A stretch of 64,000 bases of DNA from Liolophura sinensis. Its lineage: Eukaryota; Mollusca; Polyplacophora; Chitonida; Chitonidae. Shown here in pieces: positions 25,327-40,300 of the stretch (within the stretch, counting starts at the first letter, position 1; every line of letters begins with the position of its first letter). The DNA lies in contig NC_088303.1 in assembly GCF_032854445.1 (NCBI RefSeq), forward strand, positions 13,087,501 to 13,151,500, read 5' to 3'. The translations under genes were made by a program, and so were the position numbers. The notes under the pieces were generated by a model. That model worked only from the letters and a program-made list of their open reading frames with translations. It was not told the DNA's origin and searched no databases.

Positions 25327-28300
25327 TACACATATATACATGCATATTTATCCATAAAGAAACTATACATAATTATATGTCAAGGCTGAGAGCAACAGCA
25401 GTGTGACGTATTTCTTGTATCTGTAACTTCCCTTTATTGCACATAAGACATGAAAAAAAGGAGACGAAAAAGCAGACACCTAATGCACAAGCTGGATTCT
25501 AACTCTGACATGACTAAATGACGCGAGTAATGCAAGCCTTGTGCAATCTGACTTTCCACTTTCAAAAGCTAGAAGTCAAAAAAAAAGCCATACATAAGAA
25601 CATTTTACTTAGATGCGCAGAAGGAACTCATGACCATATTATGTACTTGAAATTTTAGCAAAATTCAGCAGTCAAAGAAGTTGTCCAAAGTCAAATCAAA
25701 ACAGCAAACTGAATACACTGTTACGCAATTATTTTGGGCTAATTACAAAAATGGAGACTTGGTTTATAGTAAAATCTGGTATTAAGTGTTAAAACAGTTT
25801 TGAACAACCAGAAGCAGTATACTGAATATATGAACTAAATCTGCTGCTATTCCATTTAGTCTCTTTACAACTGTATTGATTGCTGGGTTTTGTTTAAATC
25901 ATATATATGTAATATGACTTATTACAATACATATACTGGTATTAGCTACAACACTCTGGAACATCCGGGCCCAGCATCATAAAGTTACATCAGAAACAAT
26001 CAAACTTGACTCAGTTTCTAATACAGTTCCTGAGAAAATGGAATATAACTGAAAAATTAGTCAAATAAGCTATTTTAAAAGTGGCCACAGAAGAAGCGAG
26101 TGAGTGTTTACGGTTTAACATGGCACTTAACCATTTTTCAGTCATATGACGATGAAGGAGTCTTTCAGAGGCCACAAAAGGGTACTATGCACAAAAATTG
26201 AAATGAAAATAAACACAATTTCAGGAAAGGGTCTTGGAGAACAGTTCTGTGTACAGTAAGTATGAACTCCATACTATGCAGAACTTAGTTTTGTTATATC
26301 AACCCATTTGGAGAAGTTTTCTGACAAAATATATGTTTCTTGGTCACATGACCTATGACACACAGATATTTTTTTAGGAAGCATCAATTTGAATTGTGTA
26401 CTCTAAAATGACAAATACATTTCATAAGCATGTCTATATTAGATTTGACCAGAGGACAGGTGCAAACCTTTGGCGACTTAATCTTCACAAAAATAATAGG
26501 GTTTCAACCCTGAATACAGTTACATGATAGTGTGGTAGCTGGCAAATGGCCTGAACTCCTAATTAAAGCTGTTACAAAACAAAATTTCCAGTGTTCAAGC
26601 TGTTACAATAATGTGATAGCTGGTTTCTTCCATTTGGCCTCCATGCACTGCTGTACTGAGATGATCACTTTTGCTGTTGATAAAACATTTTTAAAAATCC
26701 CATAACAAGAAAAAAAAAAGGCTACCAATATCAACGCTTCATCGCATCTGCAGTAGATCAATGGTACAATGAAGGACTGCTGGTACCTCACAATCTGAAA
26801 AAATGTGGATGCTATGTATTACTTTTGCTACACGCTGAACAGATGGATCTGGTACTGTGGTAATGTATGGGAATGGCACACACTCCACATAAGTGGGTTT
26901 CAACATTTATCCATCCATTCATTTTATTTATTTATTTGATTGGTGTTTTACGCCGTACTCAAGAATATTTCACTTATACGACGGCGGCCAGCATTATGGT
27001 GGGTGGAAACCGGGCAGAGCCCGGGGGAAACCCACGACCATCTGCAGGTTGCTGGCAGACCTTCCCACTTACGGCCGGAGAGGAAGCCAGCATGAGCTGG
27101 ACTTGAACTCACAGCGACCGCATTGGTGAGAGGCTCCTGGGTCATTACGCTGCGCTAGTGCGCTAACCGACTGAGCCACAGAGGCCCCTCCCATCCATTC
27201 ATGTTGGCAAGTAATGTCAATGGCTTCTCAAAATTCCAGGCAATGTATGCATCACACAAGTAACTTTAACAGTGAACAAGCATACAAGTCTCAGACTTGT
27301 TCTCTCCCACGCAGATATCGTTACGAAATCTCATTCAACTTGTTCTATCCAATATGGATATTATAATGAAGCCTTGTGTGACCTGTTCTATCCAGTCATA
27401 ATGAAGCATCATGGGACTTATGCTAACCTATAGGGATATCGTAATGAAGCATCATGGAACTTATGCTAACCTATAGGGATATCGTAATGAAGCATCATGG
27501 GACTTATGTTATCCTATATGGATATAGTAATGAAGCATTATGGGACGTTCTACCCGACAAACACATTTTAATGAAGCATCATGGGACCTGCTCTATACCA
27601 CAGGGGTAATATAATGAAGCATCATGGGGCTTGCTCTATACCACAGGGGTAGTGTAATGAAGCATCATGGGACTTGATCTATACCACAGGGGTAGTGTAA
27701 TGAAGCATCATGGACTTGATCTATACCACACCAGTAGTGTAATGAAGTATCATGGGACTTGCTCTATACCACAGGAGCAGTGTAATGAAGCATCATGGGA
27801 CTTCATCTATACCACAGGGGTAATGAAATGAAGCATCATGGGACTTGCTCTATACCACAGGGGTAGTGTAATGAAGCACCATGGGAATTGATCTATACCA
27901 CAGGGGTAGTGTAATGAAGCACCATGGGATCTGATCTATACCACAGGGGTAGTGAAATGAAGCACCATGGAACCTTCTCTATACCACAGGAGTAGTGTAA
28001 TGAAGCATCATGGGACTTGCTCTATACCACAAGGGTAGTGTAATGAAGCATCATGGCACTTGCTCTATACCACAGAGGTAGTGTAATGAAGCATCATGGG
28101 TTTTGCTCTATACCACAAGGGTAGTGTAATGAAGCATCATGGGGCTTGCTCTATACCACAAGGGTAGTGTAATGAAGCATCATGGGAATTGATCTATACC
28201 ACAGGGGTAGTGTAATGAAGCATCATCGGACTTGATCTATACCACCAGGGTGGTGTAATGAAGCATCACGGGTGCATCTCGGGGCTTGCTCTATCCCACA

Positions 28301-31300
28301 GTGACAGAGTACTGAAGCATTATGTGACATTCTATCCAACAAGGACATTTTAATGAAGCATCATGGGACTTGCTCTATACCACAAGGGTAGTGTAATGAA
28401 GCATCATGGGGCTTGCTCTATACCACAAGGGTAGTGTAATGAAGCATCATGGGAATTGATCTATACCACAGGGGTAGTGTAATGAAGCATCATGGGACTT
28501 GATCTATACCACAGGGATAGTGAAATGAAGCATCATGGGACTTGATCTATACCACAGGGGTAGTGTAATGAAGCATCATGGGACTTCATCTATACCACAA
28601 GGGTAGTGTAATGAAGCATCATGGGACTTGCTCTATACCACAGAGGTAGTGTAAAAAAGCATCATGGGACTTGCTCTATACCACAGGGGTAGTGTAATGA
28701 AGCATCATGGGACTTGATCTATACCACAGGGGTAGTGTAATGAAGCATCATGGACTTGATCTATACCACACCAGTAGTGTAATGAAGTATCATGGGACTT
28801 GCTCTATACCACAGGAGCAGTGTAATGAAGCATCATGGGACTTCATCTATACCACAGGGGTAATGAAATGAAGCATCATGGGACTTGCTCTATACCACAG
28901 GGGTAGTGTAATGAAGCACCATGGGAACTGATCTACACCACAGGGGTAGTGTAATGAAGCATCATGGGATCTGATCTATACCACAGGGGTAGTGAAATGA
29001 AGCACCATGGAACCTTCTCTATACCACAGGAGTAGTGTAATGAAGCATCATGGCACTTGCTCTATACCACAGAGGTAGTGTAATGAAGCATCATGGGTTT
29101 TGCTCTATACCACAGAGGTAGTGTAATGAAGCATCATGGGTTTTGCTCTATACCACAAGGGTAGTGTAATGAAGCATCATGGGGCTTGCTCTATACCACA
29201 AGGGTAGTGTAATGAAGCATCATGGGACTTGATCTATACCACAGGGGTAGTGTAATGAAGCATCATCGGACTTGATCTATACCACCAGGGTGGTGTAATG
29301 AAGCATCACGGGTGCATCTCGGGGCTTGCTCTATCCCACAGTGACAGAGTACTGAAGCATTATGTGACATTCTATCCAACAAGGACATTTTAATGAAGCA
29401 TCATGGGACTTGCTCTATACCACAAGGGTAGTGTAATGAAGCATCATGGGGCTTGCTCTATACCACAAGGGTAGTGTAATGAAGCATCATGGGAATTGAT
29501 CTATACCACAGGGGTAGTGTAATGAAGCATCATGGGACTTGATCTATACCACAGGGATAGTGAAATGAAGCATCATGGGACTTGATCTATACCACAGGGG
29601 TAGTGTAATGAAGCATCATGGGACTTCATCTATACCACGAGGGTAGTGTAATGAAGCATCATGGGACTTGCTCTATACCACAGAGGTAGTGTAAAAAAGC
29701 ATCATGGGACTTGCTCTATACCACAGGGTTAGTGTAATGAAGTATCATGGGACCTGCTCTATACCACCGGGGTGGTGTAATGAAGCATCATGGGTGCATC
29801 TCGGGGCTTGCTCTATCCCACAGGGGTAGTGTAATGAAGCATCATGGGACTTGATCTATACCACAGGGGTAGTGTAATGAAGCATCATGGGTGTATCACG
29901 GGGCTTGCTCTATCCCACAGTGACAGAGTACTGAAGCATCATGTGACATTATATCCAACAAGGACATTTTAATGAAGCATCATGGGACCTGCTCTATACC
30001 ACAGGGGTAGTGTAATGAAGCACCATGGGAACTGATCTATACCACAGGGGTAGTGTAATGAAGCACCATGGGATCTGATCTATACCACAGGGGTAGTGAA
30101 ATGAAGCACCATGGAACCTTCTCTATACCACAGGAGTAGTGTAATGAAGCATCATGGGACTTGCTCTATACCACAAGGGTAGTGTAATGAAGCATCATGG
30201 CACTTGCTCTATACCACAGAGGTAGTGTAATGAAGCATCACGGGTTTTGCTCTATACCACAAGGGTAGTGTAATGAAGCATCATGGGGCTTGCTCTATAC
30301 CACAACGGTAGTGTAATGAAGCATCATGGGACTTGATCTATACCACAGGGGTAGTGTAATGAAGCATCATCGGACTTGATCTATACCACCAGGGTGGTGT
30401 AATGAAGCATCACGGGTGCATCTCGGGGCTTGCTCTATCCCACAGTGACAGAGTACTGAAGCATTATGTGACATTCTATCCAACAAGGACATTTTAATGA
30501 AGCATCATGGGACTTGCTCTATACCACAAGGGTAGTGTAATGAAGCATCATGGGGCTTGCTCTATACCACAAGGGTAGTGTAATGAAGCATCATGGGAAT
30601 TGATCTATACCACAGGGGTAGTGTAATGAAGCATCATGGGACTTGATCTATACCACAGGGATAGTGAAATGAAGCATCATGGGACTTGATCTATACCACA
30701 GGGGTAGTGTAATGAAGCATCATGGGACTTCATCTATACCACAAGGGTAGTGTAATGAAGCATCATGGGACTTGCTCTATACCACAGAGGTAGTGTAAAA
30801 AAGCATCATGGGACTTGCTCTATACCACAGGGTTAGTGTAATGAAGTATCATGGGACCTGCTCTATACCACCGGGGTGGTGTAATGAAGCATCATGGGTG
30901 CATCTCGGGGCTTGCTCTATCCCACAGGGGTAGTGTAATGAAGCATCATGGGACTTGATCTATACCACAGGGGTAGTGTAATGAAGCATCATGGGTGTAT
31001 CACGGGGCTTGCTCTATCCCACAGTGACAGAGTACTGAAGCATCATGTGACATTATATCCAACAAGGACATTTTAATGAAGCATCATGGGACCTGCTCTA
31101 TACCATAGGGGTAGTGTAATGAAGCATCATGGGACTTGCTCTATACCACAGGGGTAGTGTAATGAAGCATCATAGGACTTGATCTATACCACAGGGGTAG
31201 TGTAATGAAGCATCATGAGACTTGCTCTATACCACAGAGGTAGTGCAATGAAGCATCATGGGACTTGCTCTATACCACAAGGGTAGTGTAATGAAGCATC

Positions 31301-34300
31301 ATGGGACTTGCTCTATACCACAGGGGTATTGTAATGAAGCACCATGGGGCTTGCTCTATACCACAGGGTTAGTGTAATGAAGTATCATGGGACCTGCTCT
31401 ATACCACAGGGGTAGTGTAATAAAGTATCATGGGACGTTCTATCCAACAAGGACATTTTAATAAAGCATCATGGGGCTTGTTCTATCCCACAGGGATGGT
31501 GTAATGAAGCCCCATGTGACTTGTTCAGCCGAACAGTCATAATTTTCAAGGCCAAGATGACAAAAAGCTAGTCTAATTTTGCAGAGAGGGCTTAAGTATT
31601 AGGGAACTCCAGCCATGCTCCACCAAACAAGTACAGTGTTCAAACACTCACTACCCTCAGGGGAAAATCTGTCATTGTCCTTATTTGAGTACAAGCATCC
31701 TTTCATACATCCATCTGTGTTTAGCAACTTTATCTTCACTCTAGTAGAAACAGGTCAATTTGACTGCAGATTTTAACCATGTGTTGACCTACTTAATCAG
31801 GGAACCACATGGTTCAGCCAGCATAAGCCCTAAGTGTGAGGTTAAAGTATTGTCAACTAAGTGACAGATTTTCCTCAAAATAAAATCTTGTTGTTTGCAC
31901 ATACAGTAGTACACATACACAGATTTTAACCATGTTTTGACCTACTTAATCAGGGAACCACATGGTTCAGCCAGCATAAGCACTAAGTGGGAGGTTAAAG
32001 TAGGTTAAAACACACAGTAGTACACATATACAGTAGTACACATACACAGTAGTACACATATACAGTAGTACACATACACAGTAAAGTGTACATGCATGGA
32101 CTTTTAAAAACAGGCAGCTGTGTGAAATCGCTAAGTGTATCTATCCACAGCTGTAGCAAATGAATCTATCTTGCTGATGTCCCTTTTTGTACTATCGTTT
32201 ACCATTAGTTCAGTCAACGACAGGTGTTTATCTCTGTTAGTCAAGGAACCCATGTGACAAATTTAAACAGATTCATTTAGATCTTTAAATGATCTAACAA
32301 GATCAACACGGAAGATTTTTTCTTATTTTAAAACCCAAAGCTAGCTGTCGGTTGTATTATGCAGAAATTCCACTTACACATGACGCATGAGAATACCCCA
32401 AGATTGTGAGCATCTGGTGGCATCTGACCACACAGCTGGACATTGAAATGTTTTGGAACTGAAGAAATGTACTGTGTGAGTGAGTGAGTGAGTGCTTAGG
32501 GTTTAATGTCGTACTTAACAATTTAACAGTCATGTGACAATGAAGAAGTTCTTACAGAGCTTGTAATGTGCCTCCCTGCTGGAGGGATTTCCATCGCTCT
32601 TTTATCTAGTTCTGCTACACTAAGAGGACTTACCAAAGGCAAGTAAGCCTCTCCACCCGAACCACTATACTGATACGGGTCAACCAGTCATTGCACTATC
32701 CCCTTAATGCTGAACGCCAAGCAAAGAAACTACACCTTCCTATTTAAAGGTTTTAGATGTGACCCCACCCAGGATTGACCCTGGAGCTACCACCCCTGAA
32801 GTGACCGCTCTACCAACTGAGCCATTGGGGCTGCTCAAGAAATGTACAGAACAAATGCCATGGTAGGCTGAGAGACAATATAGAGAGTATTCATGTAAGA
32901 TCACTGAACTGTCACAGAAAATAGGAACTGCTTCGCTGCTTTAATGTTTAGAAAACTGACATATCTGTAGGGTCAGTTGCGTTTCCACAAAAGTGTTCGC
33001 ATCACTAATATTTTGACTGAAGGACAAATCGGAGTTGTTAGAGGCAACACTCGTGGTTCATATAGCCTGTGGTGTGGACACTGCCAGTTTTAGTGAAAGC
33101 GTAATATAAGGACGAAACACTGTGCTGCCCAAGCTCAAGGGAAGACACATGCATTTTTTGAAAATCTGTGACTGGTTAAATATGCTTGTCTCATTTTCAT
33201 TTTACACAAATGCATCATAGGAAACCTTGTCACAATCAAGGCATGTGTTGGTCTGGCCGTCGTTGCAACTATTTTTCAACGTCAAACTTTACTGTTGATT
33301 TCATAACATCTGTGTCCCATATGAGGTCAAGTTATTTCTATGTATGTAACACTGGGCACATTGTGTGCATCTAACATCTCTTCTTAAATGTCACCCCTGC
33401 ATAGTAGGCCTACTTAGTACAGACAAGGTAAAAATGTGAAAGTCTTATTCACAGTTCAGCAGAACTCACCATCCTGCGTAAGAAAAAAGACCTGAATAAA
33501 AGGCTAAGGCAAACTTCCCTGGCTCCCGAGTAGATTCTTCAAACGGCTGCTGGAAACTTTCCGTGGAGCCTGAAACAGAAAAGACAGTTTGCATGAACTG
33601 AATGACAAGCTGATTCTAGAATGGTGCCAAAATCAGACTGATGTCCCTTTGTGCAGACTTATCTCCCTTTGTAGGAAGATCTTGCCTACGTACACATACA
33701 TGTCTGGCATGGTAAACCACGTGTATAAACATGTCTCTTGCATTGAACGATGGATTAAGTACATGTAGATTGATAATGTTTTGTTATACTGAAACTGTAC
33801 AACATTATAATCGTGATTTGTAAAATGTGCTTCTGGATAATTACCTTTCAGTAATGCAGCTTAAGTGCCCTATCTCACCCTGCAGGAACTATGGTTTGTG
33901 AAATGTGCCTCTAAAATACTGCTTAGTATTACAGCTAAGGTCCCCTACCTCATCTCACAGGAACTGTGATTTAAGAAATAGGCCTCTGAATAATTACAGG
34001 TTGCTGGCAGACCTTCCCACTTACAAAAGAAGAGGAAGTGAGCATGATCTGGACTAGAAGGTCCTGGATAATTACTAGGAGCACGTGAGCATGCCACAAT
34101 GACCCAGAAGCCTCTCACCAATGCGGTCGCTGTGAGTCCAGTTTATCCTGATATGCTCTCCGGCCGTAACTGGGAAGGTCTACCAGCAACCTGCTGATGG
34201 TCGTGGCTTTCCCCGCCGTCTCTAACTGGTTCCCTCCAAATAATGCAGGCGGTCGATGTATAAGTGAAACATTTTTTAATACAACATAAAACACCAATCA

Positions 34301-37300
34301 TGTCAACAAATTACTAGAAACTGTGCCTAGTAAATAAGCTGCTGGTCATTACTAGGAACTGTGCTTTGTGATATGGCCTTCTGGATAATCATCAAGAACT
34401 GTACTTTGTGGAATGGGCCCCTTGCTAATTACCAACAACTGTTTTTTGTGAAATGAGCCTTTAAATAATTACCAGGCACGGTACCTTGTGGAATGGGTTT
34501 TGGACAATTATCAAGAACTGTACTTTGTGGAGACAATTATCAAGAACTGTGCTTTGTGGAGACAATTACCAAGAAGTGTACTTTGTGGAATAGGCCCCTT
34601 GTTATTTACCACGAACTGTACTTTGTGGAGATAATTACCAAGAACTGTGCTTTGTGGAGATAATTATCCAGAACTGTGCTTTGTGGAGATAATTATCAAG
34701 AACTGTGCTATGTGAAATGAGCCCCTTTTCACAATACATTGTCACTGTATGGCAGCAACACTATAACTACATGTCCATGCAGGAAAATCCAAAAACAATT
34801 CATCACAGGTGTTTACATCATCTCCTTCATTCAAGACAATCAATAATCACAACATTTATCATTTCCCATCGAGTACATAATGTTTAGTGTATGCACTGAT
34901 CTCTCAGAGGACACAGAGTTTTGTACATACATGTACCTTTTCAAAATTCTTCAAATTACGTACATTTAGTTTCTTTATTTTTTTTCGCATGGTTAGTCCA
35001 TCTAATAAACAACATACCCTAATTCTTTAACCTTTTCAACTGCCTATATATTGCAACCAATAATTTGAAACATTCTAAGAGAACTATGGGTGTAGAGAAA
35101 TAATTTTCACAGTCTTATGAAGCTTGCGTCTTTGATGACACAGGCAAGCATTTTTTGTGTTATTTTCATGATAACTGTATGCATAAATTTCAGTGAAAAA
35201 AGTGCCCTGGTGGTTGAAAAGTTTGAAGATTTACAGTATTCCTATCTTTACTTTTCCACAAAAACTGGAAGAGAAATAGTGATTTTTTGCTTTCAGGACT
35301 ACTAATATCCATGGTATCTGTCCAGAAAATTAAAAGCCATGTCTGGTGCACAGCTTTGGACACATGTGTATACTACATGCCAGTGTGTACTACACTCTCA
35401 TGTGTGTACAACATGCTCATGTGTGTACAGATATATAACATTTTTATAAACCATACACATACATGTATCTCGGTATCTTCATGGGGTCTTGGTGGCTAAA
35501 AACAGTGGACAGTGTTCTCCTGTGTGGTCTGACATGAAGTTCAACGCTAGCATTCCATAAATGGGACCTACATATACATGGGAAAGTTAGCCAGCATATT
35601 AACATAGTATACCTTATTCAAAGAGTCATAAGCCTGGTATTTATTATGTTACATGTAAAGTAGAGGAAGTCCAATTTCACTCATATTAGAATGAGACTGG
35701 TACATTCACCTGTGGATTTAAGCCTTGCTCCACTTAAAATAACAGCCCTAATGGTTTAATTCAGTTTCTTCCACAAAGAAAGGTGATGGCCATTGTACAG
35801 TATATGTAAACAATTTCCAAGTATATGTAAACAAGTTTCAAATATACGTAAACCATTTTCAAGTGTACTATAGCACTGAACGACCATCAAATATACAACA
35901 ACCACACAAACAAATGAATACCCCAATAATATTTTCCTAATTCTACTGCAATCAGTCTTTAATACTGATGTGAGATGTAACATTCGCTATCTCTTTCTAC
36001 CTCATACTCTAATATCAAACCTGTCCCTGTATGCATCTAACCTTGACATTACTGTTATCACATAACCTTTACATGTTTTATCAATGTTACATTAACGTTC
36101 TGTATTATAACAAATCTGACCCCATGACCCGTGATTGACCTGTGACCTTTAGCTAGGAGGTGATAATGGAGTGACATAGAGCAGAGTGTTGTGGACACTT
36201 AGCTAAGTCAGGTTTTCACAGGATAAATAGGCTGTAAACTCTGATCTGCCAATCCTTCCCTCATCTATTATGAGGGACACATTCAACCTGTGAACAGCTG
36301 TCAAAACAAGCTTCCATGTTGTGAACACAGCACCCTCAAATGTCAATTATAACACCCCTCTTATTACAGCTATCAACACTCATCAGGGTTCACCCTGCAC
36401 AGCATACTAACAATTTAGGGCGGCTTACACAATGCACAAACAAACCCAGGAATTTTATCACAGAGGCCTTGTTATGAAAAATTATAACAGCTATATTCAT
36501 ATAACAAACAATAAATGAAAATATTCGTTTCTAAATAAACTGAAAATAATACTCTCTTGATACATTTTCAATTGAACACTGAAGGCATGATTTTGTAATT
36601 TAACAGCTACATACACTGATTACACATGTAGTTGTTCAAAATTTCATACTAGGTTATTTCCAATCACGAAAACTTCAGCAAATTTAAGAAGGTTGGAGTT
36701 TTACCTTTAGGCACTCTAGATGTAAAAGTGATGTAACCTTCTGAATTCAATTTTATGCTTAGCTCAGGACTTACTATATTAGTATGATCTGCATGTATGA
36801 TGCCTAGATGTAAAAGAGGCTATATGATATTCTGGGTGTCCCTTAACATTCCTTCTGTGTACTGTGTGAACACACATGTCAGCCATATCGACAGGCAGGT
36901 CTCATTGCACAATGTATATATGGAGGTTTCAGCACCCTTAGAATTAATAACCGTCACAGGTGGCCTGCACATCACCTAAATTAAAAAGCATACACTCCTT
37001 CGGAGTTTTACACCTGGAAAGCCAAAATTTACTACTTTCCCCATCCTGAAGTGAGTAATTTTTTCTCTACAACACCCTCGACCCCCGCATTAAGAACACA
37101 TATTGAACTCAATTTTATTTTAGCAACCCATGTTTAGCAGACATTCATATACATGAATTGTTTCTTCCAATGCTTCATTAATTCAGTTCCAATGTAAACA
37201 TAACGTATTGAAACAATGAGATGTATTATCTGTGTTTCAAGGGATACATACTTTCTTCAGTCTATGTTTGCCAAAGTTGAATTTAAGGTATGATACATTT

Positions 37301-40300
37301 ATTCAAGCATGACCAAGGCTGAAAGATTTAACCCAGGAAAGCCTATGTCTACTGTCAGACAATCAGCATCGATTCTGCATCCCTTTAGCAGCAATATGTA
37401 CAGGTACATTATAACTGTGCAAGTGTCCACAGTAAATTTGCTTCAACAAACTTCAGCTTGTGCAATTCACCACATTAGTGTCATTTGCTTGTATGCTTGG
37501 GGTTTAACATTGAAAGTGTTGTCAACCGTATTTAGCCACCAAGTCCAACACAGAGAGTGGAATCTACAATTCTCTGTCCAAGAATCAGGTTTTTAACCTG
37601 CACTTTGTGTGTCCAACTGAAAGGCAAGCTCCTCTAACCACTATACCACAGCCCAGTCCCTTGAAAGAAAACCCTGCAACGAAGCTATAGGTACTTCAGT
37701 TTGCATACAAAAGCTCCTTCAATGTGAGCGATTTCCGCGTCTTGTGTGATCGCAGCTAACATGTAGCTCTGGGGTCGGTTTCGTGAAGCTTACTTAGTGT
37801 TAAGTTGCCCTTAGCTAAGTGCACTTTATATCCCTACAACATATGTTGCCAAGATAGTTAAGTGCTTACTTAGTTAAGTGAGCCTCATTAAACCCGCCGC
37901 TGCATATTTGTACCTTTGATTACACTTTGGTAGAGATATGCATCCTTATATTTACTTTTCTTTGAGTAGTGCCTGAATTCTGCAGCTTCACACCTCAGAC
38001 ATTTATCTTGTGTCTCCTACGGCAGTACAGAGCTGCACAAATATGCACGCTACAGTTTCAGCGGGCCTCACCTTTAATCCTTAGCAGCCTGCCTGTCTCA
38101 AAGTTCAATGCCCCCATGAGATGTGCAGAACCACTTGTAGCTAACATGTAAGTGTGCACATGCGAAAATGTGAGGCACTTGCCTTGTCCACAGAACAACA
38201 TCAACATAAACCAGCTTATCTATTTCATTATTTATTTGATTGGTGTTTTATGCTTTTAGGAAACTGGGCAGATCCCAGAAAAAACCCAGGACCATCCACA
38301 GGTTGCTGTCAGACCTTCCACCTAAGAGACAGCCAGCATGAGCTAGACTTGAACTCACAGAGACTACACTGGTCAGAGGCTCCTGGGTTATTGTGTAGCT
38401 GTAGCAATGCTACATGCTGATCACTTAGCAACAGAGGCCTCACCAGCTTAAGCCTTACATGTATTAATGTTTATCATTACATCATCATTAACAGTAAGGT
38501 TTGGCATCAGAACCTTTAATGTTTTTCTAGATATGGCTGTGCAAGGTCTACGCTGCCACACCCAGTGCAGGCCGGTAACCAGTATTACAAGTGAGGTGGG
38601 GATGGGAGGCAGTCATACAATGGTAAACGAAACTATCCAACCCTCAATTTTTTTATACATGTAGGGGCCTAGGCGGCTCAAAGAAAGCTCTAAGATTCCA
38701 GGCAACCCCTGAGGGATGTGTTCTTAATGCTTTTTGGATCTTTAAAAATATATACAAACAGATGTGAACACGTGTCTAATACCTGCCCCTTTGCCCCACT
38801 GAGTTAAGGACCATGTCTTACCCAAAACCTGATGGATATGTTCCCAAAATATCGACAGTCATCAGTAAAAAGCTGTAAGGTTTTCGAGCTCACACACCAT
38901 TTCCCACACCAATAAAATTCACTGCCATCTTATATAGTGTGAACTTCAACAAATAAATATGTTAAATAACCCGCAATTTCACCGATGACTGCACTGCACA
39001 TTTTACTAGATTTTCAGAATGAAAGTTGATCTTTAAGACAATTAAGCTTGAGATTTGTTTGGAAGGTAGGATGACATCCTACTGAACAAATGCAAGTTTC
39101 AATATAAAAATCAATATTTTGTAACATTTATTTGCCCCTAAAAATGCATGTCTTTGGGTGAGATTTGAACTGATTTACGAACAGTAGACTTGCACAGGGT
39201 ATCTGACTTGCCTTTGCCGATCTCCACGAAGCCAGTGATAATGATGATGATGAGAGCAAGTACCTTGGCCACGGTGAAAATGTCCTGTACACTGGCAGCT
39301 GCTTTCACGTTGTAACAGTTGATGAAAGTCAGCAATGCTGCAGATAAAAAAATATTTAATAGTACTTCATGTTGAGAACAGGCAAAACTTGTCCTGGCCA
39401 AGTATTTTTGGCCCCACTAATTAAAATCTTGACTACTTTATCAATGTTATCATAATGTACATAACAAATATACAGATCACACTTTCTATCTATATTTATA
39501 CGTGATCTAAATATTCATGATATCCAATGGGGGTGGAAATGTCGATTGAGAGGTCCTAAGCTGGTCATGCATTTCCAAAAAGTTCATCCATCCAGCGTCT
39601 TTTCTGAAAATTTCCAACCATTGACAGAAAATAAGCATAAAACAGAGGGCTTATTAAGAGATAGATGTAGATATATGCCTCAAGAGGAACAACATTCTTC
39701 ATTTCAATTAAAACCATAATTTTCGTTTTAGTTTCATTTTGCTGTATCCTTTCCGATCAAAAACATTGTGTACGTGAATCCGTCATGCAAAATTTTAGCC
39801 AATCAAAATCTGAGACAGTCCATTCAAATGATGGGTGGACAGGTGTCGGCTAGAAGTGTGTCAGCCCAACTACACTCACTAAACATGTCACCAGCATTTC
39901 CAACTTAGATTAACATTTTTTCTGGTTTAATTAAGAGAAACTTCAATACTCATGTCACATTGTATTCACATATCTACAGTGTACATGTATATCTATAGTG
40001 TCAATGGCATTTGAATTCTAAATATAAATTTGGTGCAATGTGCACAAAGGTTTCGATCAATTGGGAAACAATGTCAAAAATATCAATATAAATTGATGCA
40101 CTTTAATTCTAAATATGAAAATTCCCCTGTTGTACATGTACCGTACTTCGGCAACCTTTTCGCAAGAAGCGGGCAGTAAACTTTCGAAGAAGTTGGGATT
40201 GAATCCATGGCATGCAAATGGGGAGATTGGGAGTTACAATCATGACAAAATACTAGTCACTCTGTATAATATTTATCAGAAATATTAAGTTTAAAACTAT

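Noticed and set aside
26923-27190. tRNA gene in the SINE head
   Set aside because: A- and B-box-like motifs are present but the cloverleaf is decayed and attached to a SINE body; no functional tRNA gene was found in the window.
27345-31530. Direct-repeat array that could suggest CRISPR
   Set aside because: Units are contiguous 43-mers without unique spacers, in an intron of an animal gene.
39206-39207. GT donor for SLC7 exon 2, 4 nt downstream of the chosen site
   Set aside because: It breaks the frame of exon 3; the GC donor keeps frame and family residues.
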